A stretch of DNA of 64,000 nucleotides from the NCBI RefSeq assembly GCF_014651855.1, contig NZ_BMXR01000001.1, forward strand, positions 496,001 to 560,000. The letters are read 5' to 3'. Positions 54,163 to 61,924 of this stretch are shown piece after piece. The stretch's first letter is position 1. Each line of letters starts with the position of its first letter. Under the pieces are notes generated by a model. That model had not been told where the DNA came from, made no database searches, and worked only from the letters and a program-made list of their open reading frames with translations. Origin of the DNA: Saccharospirillum salsuginis. GTDB taxonomy: Bacteria > Pseudomonadota > Gammaproteobacteria > Pseudomonadales > Natronospirillaceae. The position numbers and the translations under genes were made by a program.

Positions 54163-55065
54163 ATGACACAACAACTCAGCGAATCACTGGATGAATTAAA
54201 CGCGGTTTTACTGGCTCTGTACGACGACGCCCAAACCGAACGACCGGACCGGTTTCTGGCCCAGGCGATTGACCGGGCCGCCCACTGGCTGGGGGTTGAG
54301 CCGACCCGCCTGAAGCTCAAACGCACCTGCGTTGCGCACCCGCCCCACAACCGACCGCAGGCAAGCTGCTCTTCCCTGGCCTCCTCGATTCGGCACCTGA
54401 AAGCCGTACGCGAACCGAACAACGCCGAATGGCTCTCCACGAATGGCGATGGGCACCTGACCACCCGCACCGAAGACCACGACAGCCTGGACGAACTGCG
54501 CTGCTACGCGGAGCAGGCCGAGTTCAGCCTGATGGTCTCGGGCCCGGCCGGCCCCCGGGGGTTGAACGACGCAGCCATCGACGGCCTGCGTTGCTGGATG
54601 CCGCATGTCGTTCAGGCGCTGCGTCTGAACCAGAACCACTACCTCAAACGCCTGCAACAGGCCGAAGAGACGGTCGCCCTGGTCGACCGCAACGGCCTGG
54701 TGTGGGCCCGGGTCGGCTCGCCCGATGCGCTCAGCGACGGTTCGGACCATCAAAGCCACCGCCTGACCGGCACGGTAACCACGTCTCTGGCGAAGCAGGG
54801 GGAATGGCGCGGTGCCCGGGTTCAGTATTCGGCCAAGCCATTGGGGCCGTTCTTCGTCCTGCAGTCCACTCCGGTCAATGCCCTAGAGCAGCTTACCCCT
54901 CGCGAGCAGGACATCGCGCACCTGTTCACCCAGGGCTACAGCTACAAGGAAGTGGCGCTGCGACTCTCCATTTCCCCGGCCACCGTGCGCAATCACATCG
55001 CCCGCATCTATAGCAAGACCGAGGTGCGCAACAAGGTCGCCCTGTCCTTGTTGCTCGCCGGCTGA
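54163..55065 (+). CDS. LuxR-type transcriptional regulator without receiver domain
   Basis: The 300-residue protein has an N-terminal helical region of unknown type (about 1-220, with ELNAVLLALYDDAQTERPDR and a middle section that may be a degenerate sensor domain). A C-terminal LuxR helix-turn-helix covers about 237-298 (LTPREQDIAHLFTQGYSYKE, SISPATVRNHIARIYSKT). The ATG at 54163 follows GGTGGAG. It lies 100 bp after the two-component pair and may belong to the same circuit. The signal is unknown. Confidence 0.84.
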   Translation: MTQQLSESLDELNAVLLALYDDAQTERPDRFLAQAIDRAAHWLGVEPTRLKLKRTCVAHPPHNRPQASCSSLASSIRHLKAVREPNNAEWLSTNGDGHLTTRTEDHDSLDELRCYAEQAEFSLMVSGPAGPRGLNDAAIDGLRCWMPHVVQALRLNQNHYLKRLQQAEETVALVDRNGLVWARVGSPDALSDGSDHQSHRLTGTVTTSLAKQGEWRGARVQYSAKPLGPFFVLQSTPVNALEQLTPREQDIAHLFTQGYSYKEVALRLSISPATVRNHIARIYSKTEVRNKVALSLLLAG

Positions 55066-55133
55066 CTGAAGGTCCACAGGCGGATTGTCAGCACGGCGGC
55101 GTTGTCCGCTGAAGTCAACGCCGCTTTATGGCT

Positions 55134-56771
55134 TCAATGGCCCTGGCTCGCCATCCGTCGGCTGTCGATGGCCTCTTCCAGCCAGCCCACCTTCATTTGC
55201 GGAACCGAGGACAGCAGCAAGTCGGTATAGTCGTCGAACGGCGGCGTCAGCACCTCCGATTTGGTGCCGTAGCGCACCACCCGCCCCTGGTACATCACGG
55301 CGATGGAGTCGGCGATCGCCTTGACTGTGGCCAGATCGTGCGTGATGAAGAGGTAGGCCACCTTCTCGGTTTGCTGCAATCGCAACAGCAGTTTGAGAAT
55401 GCCGTCGGCTACCAATGGGTCGAGGGCGCTGGTGACTTCGTCGCAGATAATCAGCTTGGGTTCGGCGGCGAGCGCCCGGGCGATGCAGACGCGCTGCTTC
55501 TGGCCGCCGGAGAGCTCGGCTGGGTAGCGGTCGTAGAATTCCGGACCCATCTCGATTTCATCGAGCAATTCCAGCACGCGCTTGCGCCGTGCCTCGCCGC
55601 GCAGGCCGAAATAAAACGTCAGCGGTCGACCGATAATGGTGGCGACGGTATGACGCGGGTTCATGGCGACATCCGCCATCTGGTAGATCATCTGCAACTG
55701 GCGCCGGTCTTCCTTGCTGCGCCCTTTCAGGGCGGCGGACAGGGTACGACCGTCGAACTCAATGTCGCCCTCTCGCGGCGGCAACAGACCGGTGATCACC
55801 CGCGCCAGGGTCGATTTGCCGGAACCGGACTCGCCCACCACGGCCAGCGTCTGCCCTTCGGACAGCCCGATCGATACGTCGGACAGCACATCGGGCAACC
55901 CTGTGGCGTAGGCGGCGGTGATGTTGCGGGCGGACAACAACGGCGACTCGGCCGGTGTTTGCTGTCGATGTTGAATGGAGCGCACCGACACCAACGCCTG
56001 AGTATAGGGCTGCTGTGGCGATTCGATGATCTGTCGGGTCTCGCCATACTCGACCATGGCACCATCGCGCAGCACCATGATCTCGTCGGCGATCTGGGCG
56101 ACCACCGCCAGGTCGTGGGTGATGTAGAGCGCACCCACTCCGGTCTCCCGGATGGCATCCTTGATGGCCGCCAGCACATCGATTTGCGTGGTGACGTCGA
56201 GCGCCGTGGTCGGTTCGTCGAATATGATCAGGTCCGGCTGGGGGCACAGCGCCATGGCCGTCATCGCCCGTTGCAACTGGCCACCGGACACCTGATGCGG
56301 GTAGCGGTCGCCGAAGTGCTCGGGGTCCGGCAGACCGAGCGTTCGAAACAGGGCCACGGCACGCGCCTCGGCCTCCTCGCGGGTCGCCAGCTTGTGTTCA
56401 AGCGTGGTTTCGATCACCTGATCCATCAGCCGATGGGCCGGGTTGAAGGCCGCCGCAGCCGATTGGGCCACGTAGCACACCTCCTTGCCGCGCAACTGGC
56501 GCAAACCCCGGGCGCCGGACTGGAGAATGTCGCGCCCGTTGACCCGGACTTCTCCACCGGTGATGCGCACCCCGCCCCGGCCATAGCCGGCCGGCGACAA
56601 GCCAATGGTCGATTTGCCAGCGCCCGATTCACCGATCAGACCCAGCACCTTGCCTTTTTCCAGCGACAGATTGATGTCTTCGACGATGGTGATGTCGCGG
56701 GGCTTTTCGCCCGGCGGGCGGACGGTGGCCTCGATTTTGAGGTTGTGAATATCCAGCAGGTTATCAGCCAC
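55134..56771 (-). CDS. Dpp/Opp-type ABC transporter, fused double ATPase
   Basis: The 545-residue cytoplasmic protein joins the two ATP-binding subunits (DppD and DppF-like) in one chain. The first half has Walker A GESGAGKST, signature VSGGQLQRAM and Walker B LIIFDEPTTALD. The second half has GESGSGKST, LSGGQKQRVCIARAL and LIICDEVTSALD. It overlaps the end of the upstream permease gene by 8 bp and is the last gene of the operon. The E. coli GsiA and YejF proteins share this fused plan. Confidence 0.94.
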   Translation of the reverse strand: MADNLLDIHNLKIEATVRPPGEKPRDITIVEDINLSLEKGKVLGLIGESGAGKSTIGLSPAGYGRGGVRITGGEVRVNGRDILQSGARGLRQLRGKEVCYVAQSAAAAFNPAHRLMDQVIETTLEHKLATREEAEARAVALFRTLGLPDPEHFGDRYPHQVSGGQLQRAMTAMALCPQPDLIIFDEPTTALDVTTQIDVLAAIKDAIRETGVGALYITHDLAVVAQIADEIMVLRDGAMVEYGETRQIIESPQQPYTQALVSVRSIQHRQQTPAESPLLSARNITAAYATGLPDVLSDVSIGLSEGQTLAVVGESGSGKSTLARVITGLLPPREGDIEFDGRTLSAALKGRSKEDRRQLQMIYQMADVAMNPRHTVATIIGRPLTFYFGLRGEARRKRVLELLDEIEMGPEFYDRYPAELSGGQKQRVCIARALAAEPKLIICDEVTSALDPLVADGILKLLLRLQQTEKVAYLFITHDLATVKAIADSIAVMYQGRVVRYGTKSEVLTPPFDDYTDLLLSSVPQMKVGWLEEAIDSRRMASQGH

Positions 56772-57588
56772 CTCGGCCTCCTTTGAGATCGGTGGTGCGG
56801 CGCAGGATCCAGTCCGCGACCAGGTTGACGGATATCGCCAGAAGCGCGATGGCCGCCGCCGGAATCAGGGCCGCCGGCACACCGAAGACGATGCCCTGGC
56901 GGTTCTCGCGCACCATGCTGCCCCAGTCGGCTTCCGGAGGCTGTACACCCAGACCGAGGAAGGACAGCGACGACAGGAACAGGACCGCGAAGATAAAGCG
57001 CAGCCCGAGTTCGGCCACCAAAGGCGACAGGGCGTTGGGCAGGACTTCGCGGAACACGATCCAGGCCCGGCCTTCGCCGCGCAGTCGGGCGGCCTCGACA
57101 AAGTCCTGGACGTTGATGTCCACGGCGACGGCGCGGGCAAGGCGGTACACCCGGGTGGAATCGAGAATGCCCATCACCAGAATCAACACGGTGATGGTAC
57201 TGGGCATGACCGACAGCACGACCAGGGCGAAAATCAGCGTCGGAATCGACATCAGCAGGTCTATGCCTCGTGACATCAGCTGGTCGACCCAACCGCCCAG
57301 CACGGCAGCGAGGATGCCCAGCACCGAGCCCAGCGTGAACGCCACCACCGTCGCCAGCGAAGCAATCATCATGGTGGTGCGCGCACCGAAGAGCATGCGC
57401 GAAAAGAGATCGCGACCGAGGTTGTCGGTGCCCATCAGATGGGTGGCGGAACTGGACGCCCACATTTCGCCGACGGTTTCGGACATGCTGTAGGGGGCGA
57501 TCCAGGGGGCGAACACGGCGGCGATGACGAAGAAGGTGGTCAAAGCCAGCCCGATCAGGGCCGTGACCGGTATGTTGCGTAACTTCAT
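56764..57588 (-). CDS. Dpp/Opp-type ABC transporter permease, DppC type
   Basis: The 274-residue inner-membrane permease has six predicted helices. LMGTDNLGRDLFSRMLFGAR is the characteristic DppC entry motif, and the EAA-type loop is EAARLRGEGRAWIVFREVLP. The ATG at 57588 has a GGGAG site; the longer open frame upstream is not family-like. It begins 10 bp after the DppB-type gene and overlaps the ATPase gene. Confidence 0.93.
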   Translation of the reverse strand: MKLRNIPVTALIGLALTTFFVIAAVFAPWIAPYSMSETVGEMWASSSATHLMGTDNLGRDLFSRMLFGARTTMMIASLATVVAFTLGSVLGILAAVLGGWVDQLMSRGIDLLMSIPTLIFALVVLSVMPSTITVLILVMGILDSTRVYRLARAVAVDINVQDFVEAARLRGEGRAWIVFREVLPNALSPLVAELGLRFIFAVLFLSSLSFLGLGVQPPEADWGSMVRENRQGIVFGVPAALIPAAAIALLAISVNLVADWILRRTTDLKGGRGG

Positions 57589-57598
57589 CGAAACTCCC

Positions 57599-58558
57599 TC
57601 ACTTCGGATGTCGCAAACGCGGGTTGGACAGAATGGACACCACATCGGCGACGATGTTCAGACCGATGTAGACCGCCGCGAAGATCAGGCCGCAGGCCTG
57701 CACCACGGGCACATCGCGCTTGGCGACGTGATCGATCAGATACTGCCCCATACCCGGGTAGACAAAGATCACCTCGACCACCACGACCCCGACCACCAGA
57801 AACGCCAGGTTGAGCATGACCACATTGACCACCGGCGCGACCGAGTTGGGAAAGGCATGACGCCAGATGATTTTCAGCCCGCCCAGACCCTTGAGCTCGG
57901 CGGTCTCGATGTAGGCCGATTGCATGACATTCAAAATGGCGGCCCGGGTCATGCGCATCATGTGGGCCAGGATGATCAGCGTCAGGGTCGCGCCCGGCAG
58001 TGCGATGGCGCGCATCCGGTCGATAAAGGGCATGCCGTCGTAGACCGTGGAGACGCTGGGCAACCAGCCGAGCTTGACCGCGAACAGGTAGATCAGCAGA
58101 TAACCGATGAAAAACTCCGGCAGCGATATTGCGGTCAGCGTCGACCCTGAAATGACCTTGTCCGGCCAGCGGTTCTGATAGCGGACCGCGACCAGGCCAA
58201 GCAGAATCGCCAACGGCACCGCCACCACGGCGGTCCAAAAGGCGAGGAAAAAGGTATTGGCGACACGCCCGCCGAGCGAATCGGCAATGTCCTGGCCGTT
58301 CGACAAGGCTGTGCCCAGGTCCCCTTGCAGCAGGCCGCCCAACCAGCTCAGGTAGCGCTGCCAGGCCGGGTCGTTCAACCCCATCTCGCGGCGCAGATTG
58401 GCCAGTGCTTCCGGCGTGGCCGACTGGCCGAGAATGGACTGGGCGACATCGCCGGGCAGGATCTGGGTACCGGCGAAAATCAGTACGGATACCGCCAATA
58501 ACAGCAGAATGCCCAGCGCAAGGCGCTGGGCAATCAGTTTGACAACAATCGTGTTCAT
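57599..58558 (-). CDS. Dpp/Opp-type ABC transporter permease, DppB type
   Basis: The 319-residue permease has six predicted helices and the DppB-family opening (IVVKLIAQRLALGILLLLAV, FAGTQILPGDVA). Its cytoplasmic loop is ETAELKGLGGLKIIWRHAFP. The ATG at 58558 gives this opening and follows the binding-protein gene after 17 bp. With the DppC-type protein it forms the channel for a peptide-like or other small solute. Confidence 0.93.
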   Translation of the reverse strand: MNTIVVKLIAQRLALGILLLLAVSVLIFAGTQILPGDVAQSILGQSATPEALANLRREMGLNDPAWQRYLSWLGGLLQGDLGTALSNGQDIADSLGGRVANTFFLAFWTAVVAVPLAILLGLVAVRYQNRWPDKVISGSTLTAISLPEFFIGYLLIYLFAVKLGWLPSVSTVYDGMPFIDRMRAIALPGATLTLIILAHMMRMTRAAILNVMQSAYIETAELKGLGGLKIIWRHAFPNSVAPVVNVVMLNLAFLVVGVVVVEVIFVYPGMGQYLIDHVAKRDVPVVQACGLIFAAVYIGLNIVADVVSILSNPRLRHPK

Positions 58559-58575
58559 TACATGACCCCGAGCGA

Positions 58576-60168
58576 TCAGGCGCTGAGCCAGCACCGCGAC
58601 AGGGCGAAGCCGGACATCATTTCACCCATGGGGTGATCGCTCCAACCCTGTACTTCGTTGGTGTGGGCTTCGATGTAATCGTTGAACATGGGCAGGATCA
58701 GACCGCCTTCGTCGCGCACCATCATCGCCATTTGGCGGTACAGCGAGGCCCGTTTCTCATCGTTCAGCTCACCGCGCGCCTGGCGGGCCAGCTTGTCGAA
58801 ATCGTCACGGTAGAAGTTGGTGTCGTTCCAGTCGGCGTTGGAGATGTAGGCCGTGGAATACATCTGGTCCTGGGTCGGGCGTCCGCTCCAGTAGGAGGTG
58901 CAGAACGGCTGGTTGTTCCAGACTTCGGACCAGTAACCGTCGCCGGGTTCACGCCGAACTTCTATGTTGATGCCGGCCTGGGCGCAGCTCTGCTGATACA
59001 ACTGAGCGGCGTCGACGGCGCCGGGGAAGGCGACATCCGAGGTGCGCAGCACTATGGGGCCATCGTGACCGGATTTCTTGTAGTGGTAAGCCGCTTTCTC
59101 CGGATCGAACTCACGCTGCGGGATGTCGGTCGGGTGCAGCGGGTAGGCGGAGTTGATCGGGTAGTCGTTGCCCACCGAGCCGTAGCCGCGCAGGATGCGC
59201 TCGACCATGTCTTCACGGTCCATGGCGTATTTCAGAGCCAGGCGCAGGTCGTTGTCGCTGAACGGAGCGGTATCGCAGTGCATCAGGAACACATAATGCG
59301 CCTGACCGGAGACGTTGCGCACCTGGACATTGGGCAAGCGTTTGACCATGTCGACGACACGCGGCTCAATGCGGTTGGCCATGTGGATCTGGCCGGATTG
59401 CAGCGCGGCGGTACGGGCGGTCGGATCGTTGATGACGGTGATTTCGATCTCGTCGGCGTGACCGAACTCCTCCAGGTTCCAGTACTCTTCGAAACGCTCG
59501 GCTCTCTGGCGCACACCCGGCTGGAACTCGGTAACCTTGTACGGACCGGTCCCGATACCGGCGTCGGGTGCATCCTTGCCGCCGTTCGGCTGGATGATCA
59601 GGTGGTAGTCGGACATCAGGTACGGCAGGTCGGCGTTGGCTTCGGTGGTGGTGACCACCACTTCGTATTTGCCCGTTGCCTTGACCGATTCGATGCCGCG
59701 CATGATACCCAGCGCGCCGGATTCGGAGTCCTCATCGGAGTGACGCTCCAGGGTGGCCACCACATCGTCGGCGGTCATTTCCTTGCCGTTGTGGAACAGG
59801 ATTCCCCGGCGCAGCTTGAAGGTCCAGGTCTTGGCGTCGCTGCTGGAGCCGATTTCCTCGGCCAGGCGCGGCACCAGGTCGCCGTTGGGCGCCACATTGG
59901 TCAGCGGCTCACCCCAGGACTGGCCGAAGGAGTGCTGTACCTGGCTGGTCCAGGTCGCCGGGTCCATGCTGTCGGTGGAGCTGCCACCCTGCATGCCGGC
60001 CTTCAGTACGCCACCCTTGCGCGGCTGGCCCGAGGTTACGGCACTGGCAAAGACAGAGCTGGCGAAGGGCAAGGCAATGCCCAGCGCCAACGCACGGCCG
60101 AGAAAGTCGCGTCGGGAAATTTGGCCTTTGCGTGCCTGGTCGGTTAGAAACTGAAACTCGTTGGACAT
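58576..60168 (-). CDS. Dpp/Opp-type substrate-binding protein with Tat signal
   Basis: The 530-residue precursor has the twin-arginine motif SRRDFLG (18-24), then a hydrophobic stretch ending near SSVFA; this predicts export of a folded protein by Tat. The mature protein has the family-5 binding fold (TWTFKLRRGILFHNGKEMTA, DVVATLERH, NDLRLALKYAMDREDMVERI, GYGSVGNDYPI). The ligand is unknown; family members bind oligopeptides, nickel, opines and other solutes. It lies between the HAD phosphatase and permease genes. Confidence 0.92.
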   Translation of the reverse strand: MSNEFQFLTDQARKGQISRRDFLGRALALGIALPFASSVFASAVTSGQPRKGGVLKAGMQGGSSTDSMDPATWTSQVQHSFGQSWGEPLTNVAPNGDLVPRLAEEIGSSSDAKTWTFKLRRGILFHNGKEMTADDVVATLERHSDEDSESGALGIMRGIESVKATGKYEVVVTTTEANADLPYLMSDYHLIIQPNGGKDAPDAGIGTGPYKVTEFQPGVRQRAERFEEYWNLEEFGHADEIEITVINDPTARTAALQSGQIHMANRIEPRVVDMVKRLPNVQVRNVSGQAHYVFLMHCDTAPFSDNDLRLALKYAMDREDMVERILRGYGSVGNDYPINSAYPLHPTDIPQREFDPEKAAYHYKKSGHDGPIVLRTSDVAFPGAVDAAQLYQQSCAQAGINIEVRREPGDGYWSEVWNNQPFCTSYWSGRPTQDQMYSTAYISNADWNDTNFYRDDFDKLARQARGELNDEKRASLYRQMAMMVRDEGGLILPMFNDYIEAHTNEVQGWSDHPMGEMMSGFALSRCWLSA

Positions 60169-60280
60169 GGGTCGTTCTCCTCTTTCTTTTTATGAGCGCA
60201 CTCGTGGCTGAACAGCGCCTGACGAGCGGCATAAGGCGGTCCTCGGTGGGCCGCGATGTTAAAGTCGTGGGTCGAGCGGG

Positions 60281-61042
60281 TCAGGTCGGGAAGCTGACCT
60301 CACCGTAGTGCCGAATGATCTGATCGGCATCGGCCAGATGCCGCGTTCCCAGGTGCGGGGCGGGCGTAAGGCCGATACCGGCCACCAGCCCGGCTTCGCG
60401 GGCCATTTTCATGTCGCCGTTGGAATCCCCGAACAGCAGTGTTCGGTGCGGGGCCACACCCAGTTTGTCGCAGGCGGTCAGCGCCATATCGGGGTAGGGT
60501 TTGCCCCGGGCGACCTGGTCGTGGCCGAGCACCACCGGGAAATAGCCGTCGATCTCCAGCCGCCGGAGATGCTGGTGCGCGCTCGAGGTGTCGTCCGAGG
60601 TGACGACGGCCATCACCACCCCCTGCTCCCGGGCGCGGACCAGAAACTCGGTCAGGCCGGCCACGGCGGTGACGCGCAGCGCCGGGTCCGTTTCGGATTC
60701 CAGATTCGCCATGCTGTCGCGCACCAGCCGGCTGGCGTCGTTCCAGGCTTGGTCGGCGTGCTGGTACAGATGCAGGGACAGGATGCTGACGATGTCGTCC
60801 ATCGATCCGATGGTCAGCGGGCCGGTCGGGTCCCACTGTTGAAAATCCGGGCTGACGCCCAGGGCGCCGGCGATGTCGTGCGGTGGAATGTGTCGGTTGG
60901 GCTCCAGTCGACCGTTGACCTGCCGCAGCAGCGCACTGAGCCAGCCGAGCCAGAGATCCCCGAAATTGAGCAGCGTGCCGTCCTTGTCGAACAGGATGGC
61001 GTCCACGTCATAGGACTGCTGATTTATTGTTATTGTCGTCAT
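60281..61042 (-). CDS. HAD-family phosphatase (phosphoglycolate phosphatase-like)
   Basis: The 253-residue HAD hydrolase has the nucleophile motif DKDGT (Asp19, Asp21), a helical cap inserted after it (subclass I), the TSDDTS motif II region, a Lys in GKPYPDMAL (motif III) and LFGDSNGDMKMA (motif IV). The substrate is unknown. Its place between the regulator and the transporter genes suggests it acts on a phosphorylated form of, or product from, the imported compound, which is inference. Confidence 0.88.
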   Translation of the reverse strand: MTTITINQQSYDVDAILFDKDGTLLNFGDLWLGWLSALLRQVNGRLEPNRHIPPHDIAGALGVSPDFQQWDPTGPLTIGSMDDIVSILSLHLYQHADQAWNDASRLVRDSMANLESETDPALRVTAVAGLTEFLVRAREQGVVMAVVTSDDTSSAHQHLRRLEIDGYFPVVLGHDQVARGKPYPDMALTACDKLGVAPHRTLLFGDSNGDMKMAREAGLVAGIGLTPAPHLGTRHLADADQIIRHYGEVSFPT

Positions 61043-61080
61043 GGCGTCATACCGGGTGCTTCACCCTCTCCTTGTCCGGT

Positions 61081-61680
61081 TTATGGCGTTGAGTCGTCGT
61101 TGTCGTCGGCCAGCCAGCGAAACAGCTCGCCGGATTCGCAGCGTGCGATCAGCTTTTCCAGAAACCGGTAGTAGTCTTTCGATTCGTCGATCTTGGCCAG
61201 ATCGATCTCGATTTCCCGCGCAATGTCCGCGGGCAAATCGTCTCGCTCGAGCAGCGCCTGGTACTCGGTTTCGGCGGCCTCGATGGCCTTCATGTTGATG
61301 GTGACCTCGTCTTCCCAGCGCCGGCAGAAAAAGTTGATGAAGTTCTTGTGGAAGTCTTCTTCGGCGCGATACAGGTCCTTGCGCGAGCCCGGCCGGAAGA
61401 TGCGATGCACCATCTTGTTTTCCTGAAGCTTGCGCACCCCGGTGCTCATGCTGCCTTTGCTCATCCCCATCTTGGCGCACATTTCATCGAGCGTGATCGG
61501 GTCGTTGTGGAAGTACATCAGCCCGTAGAGCAGGCCGGTGGTCGAATTGACCCCGTAGTGGTCCATGGTCTGGGCAATGGAATTGACCACCAGCGAGCGC
61601 ACCTGTCGCAGTGCATCCTCGGCGTCTGAGGGCTCGGTTGTCGGCGCGTCTGGCCGGTATTTGTTCTGGCTTGAAGGCAT
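61081..61680 (-). CDS. GbsR-family (MarR-like) transcriptional regulator
   Basis: The 199-residue protein of the GbsR group has a winged helix at about 45-105 (GVNSTTGLLYGLMYFHNDPI, LDEMCAKMGMSKGSMSTGVR, HRIFRPGSRKDLYRAEEDFH) and a C-terminal helical dimerisation region. In Bacillus, GbsR and OpuAR control choline and betaine uptake genes. Here the regulator heads a possible operon with a HAD phosphatase and a Dpp-type importer, which it probably controls. An AT-rich region upstream is the candidate operator. Confidence 0.85.
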   Translation of the reverse strand: MPSSQNKYRPDAPTTEPSDAEDALRQVRSLVVNSIAQTMDHYGVNSTTGLLYGLMYFHNDPITLDEMCAKMGMSKGSMSTGVRKLQENKMVHRIFRPGSRKDLYRAEEDFHKNFINFFCRRWEDEVTINMKAIEAAETEYQALLERDDLPADIAREIEIDLAKIDESKDYYRFLEKLIARCESGELFRWLADDNDDSTP

Positions 61681-61704
61681 CGGTTCAGTCTGCGAACGGG
61701 TCTG

Positions 61705-61756
61705 TTTTTAGCGTGTATCGAATATTTAGTATTTTTTAAACGTTTTGTACCTTACC
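61705..61756. promoter_or_regulatory. AT-rich control region of the GbsR-HAD-ABC operon
   Basis: An AT-rich stretch with AATATTTAGTATTTTTTAAA followed by CGTTTTGTAC holds a perfect AAACGTTT dyad (61738-61745). It lies about 60 bp upstream of the GbsR-type start and is a likely promoter/operator. Confidence 0.4.
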
Positions 61757-61850
61757 AGATTGGGGGCAGAAGTGAATGGCTGTGATTGTCTTGTAACGGT
61801 GGTTAAAAGGGGCTTTGTTCAGCGAATGGGCATTAAAAACGGGGCTGGAT

Positions 61851-61886
61851 ACCGCCCCAAATGCCGCTGTGGCGGCATGGGGCGGT
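61851..61886. terminator. Strong GC-rich hairpin after the lipoprotein gene
   Basis: ACCGCCCC (61851-61858) pairs with GGGGCGGT (61879-61886), and inside it ATGCCGC pairs with GCGGCAT. There is no immediate T-run on either side, so it could be a bidirectional barrier rather than a classic terminator. Confidence 0.4.
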
Positions 61887-61924
61887 GGGGAGAGAAGGGT
61901 AAGGGAGGGAGGTTTACGGGCGTA

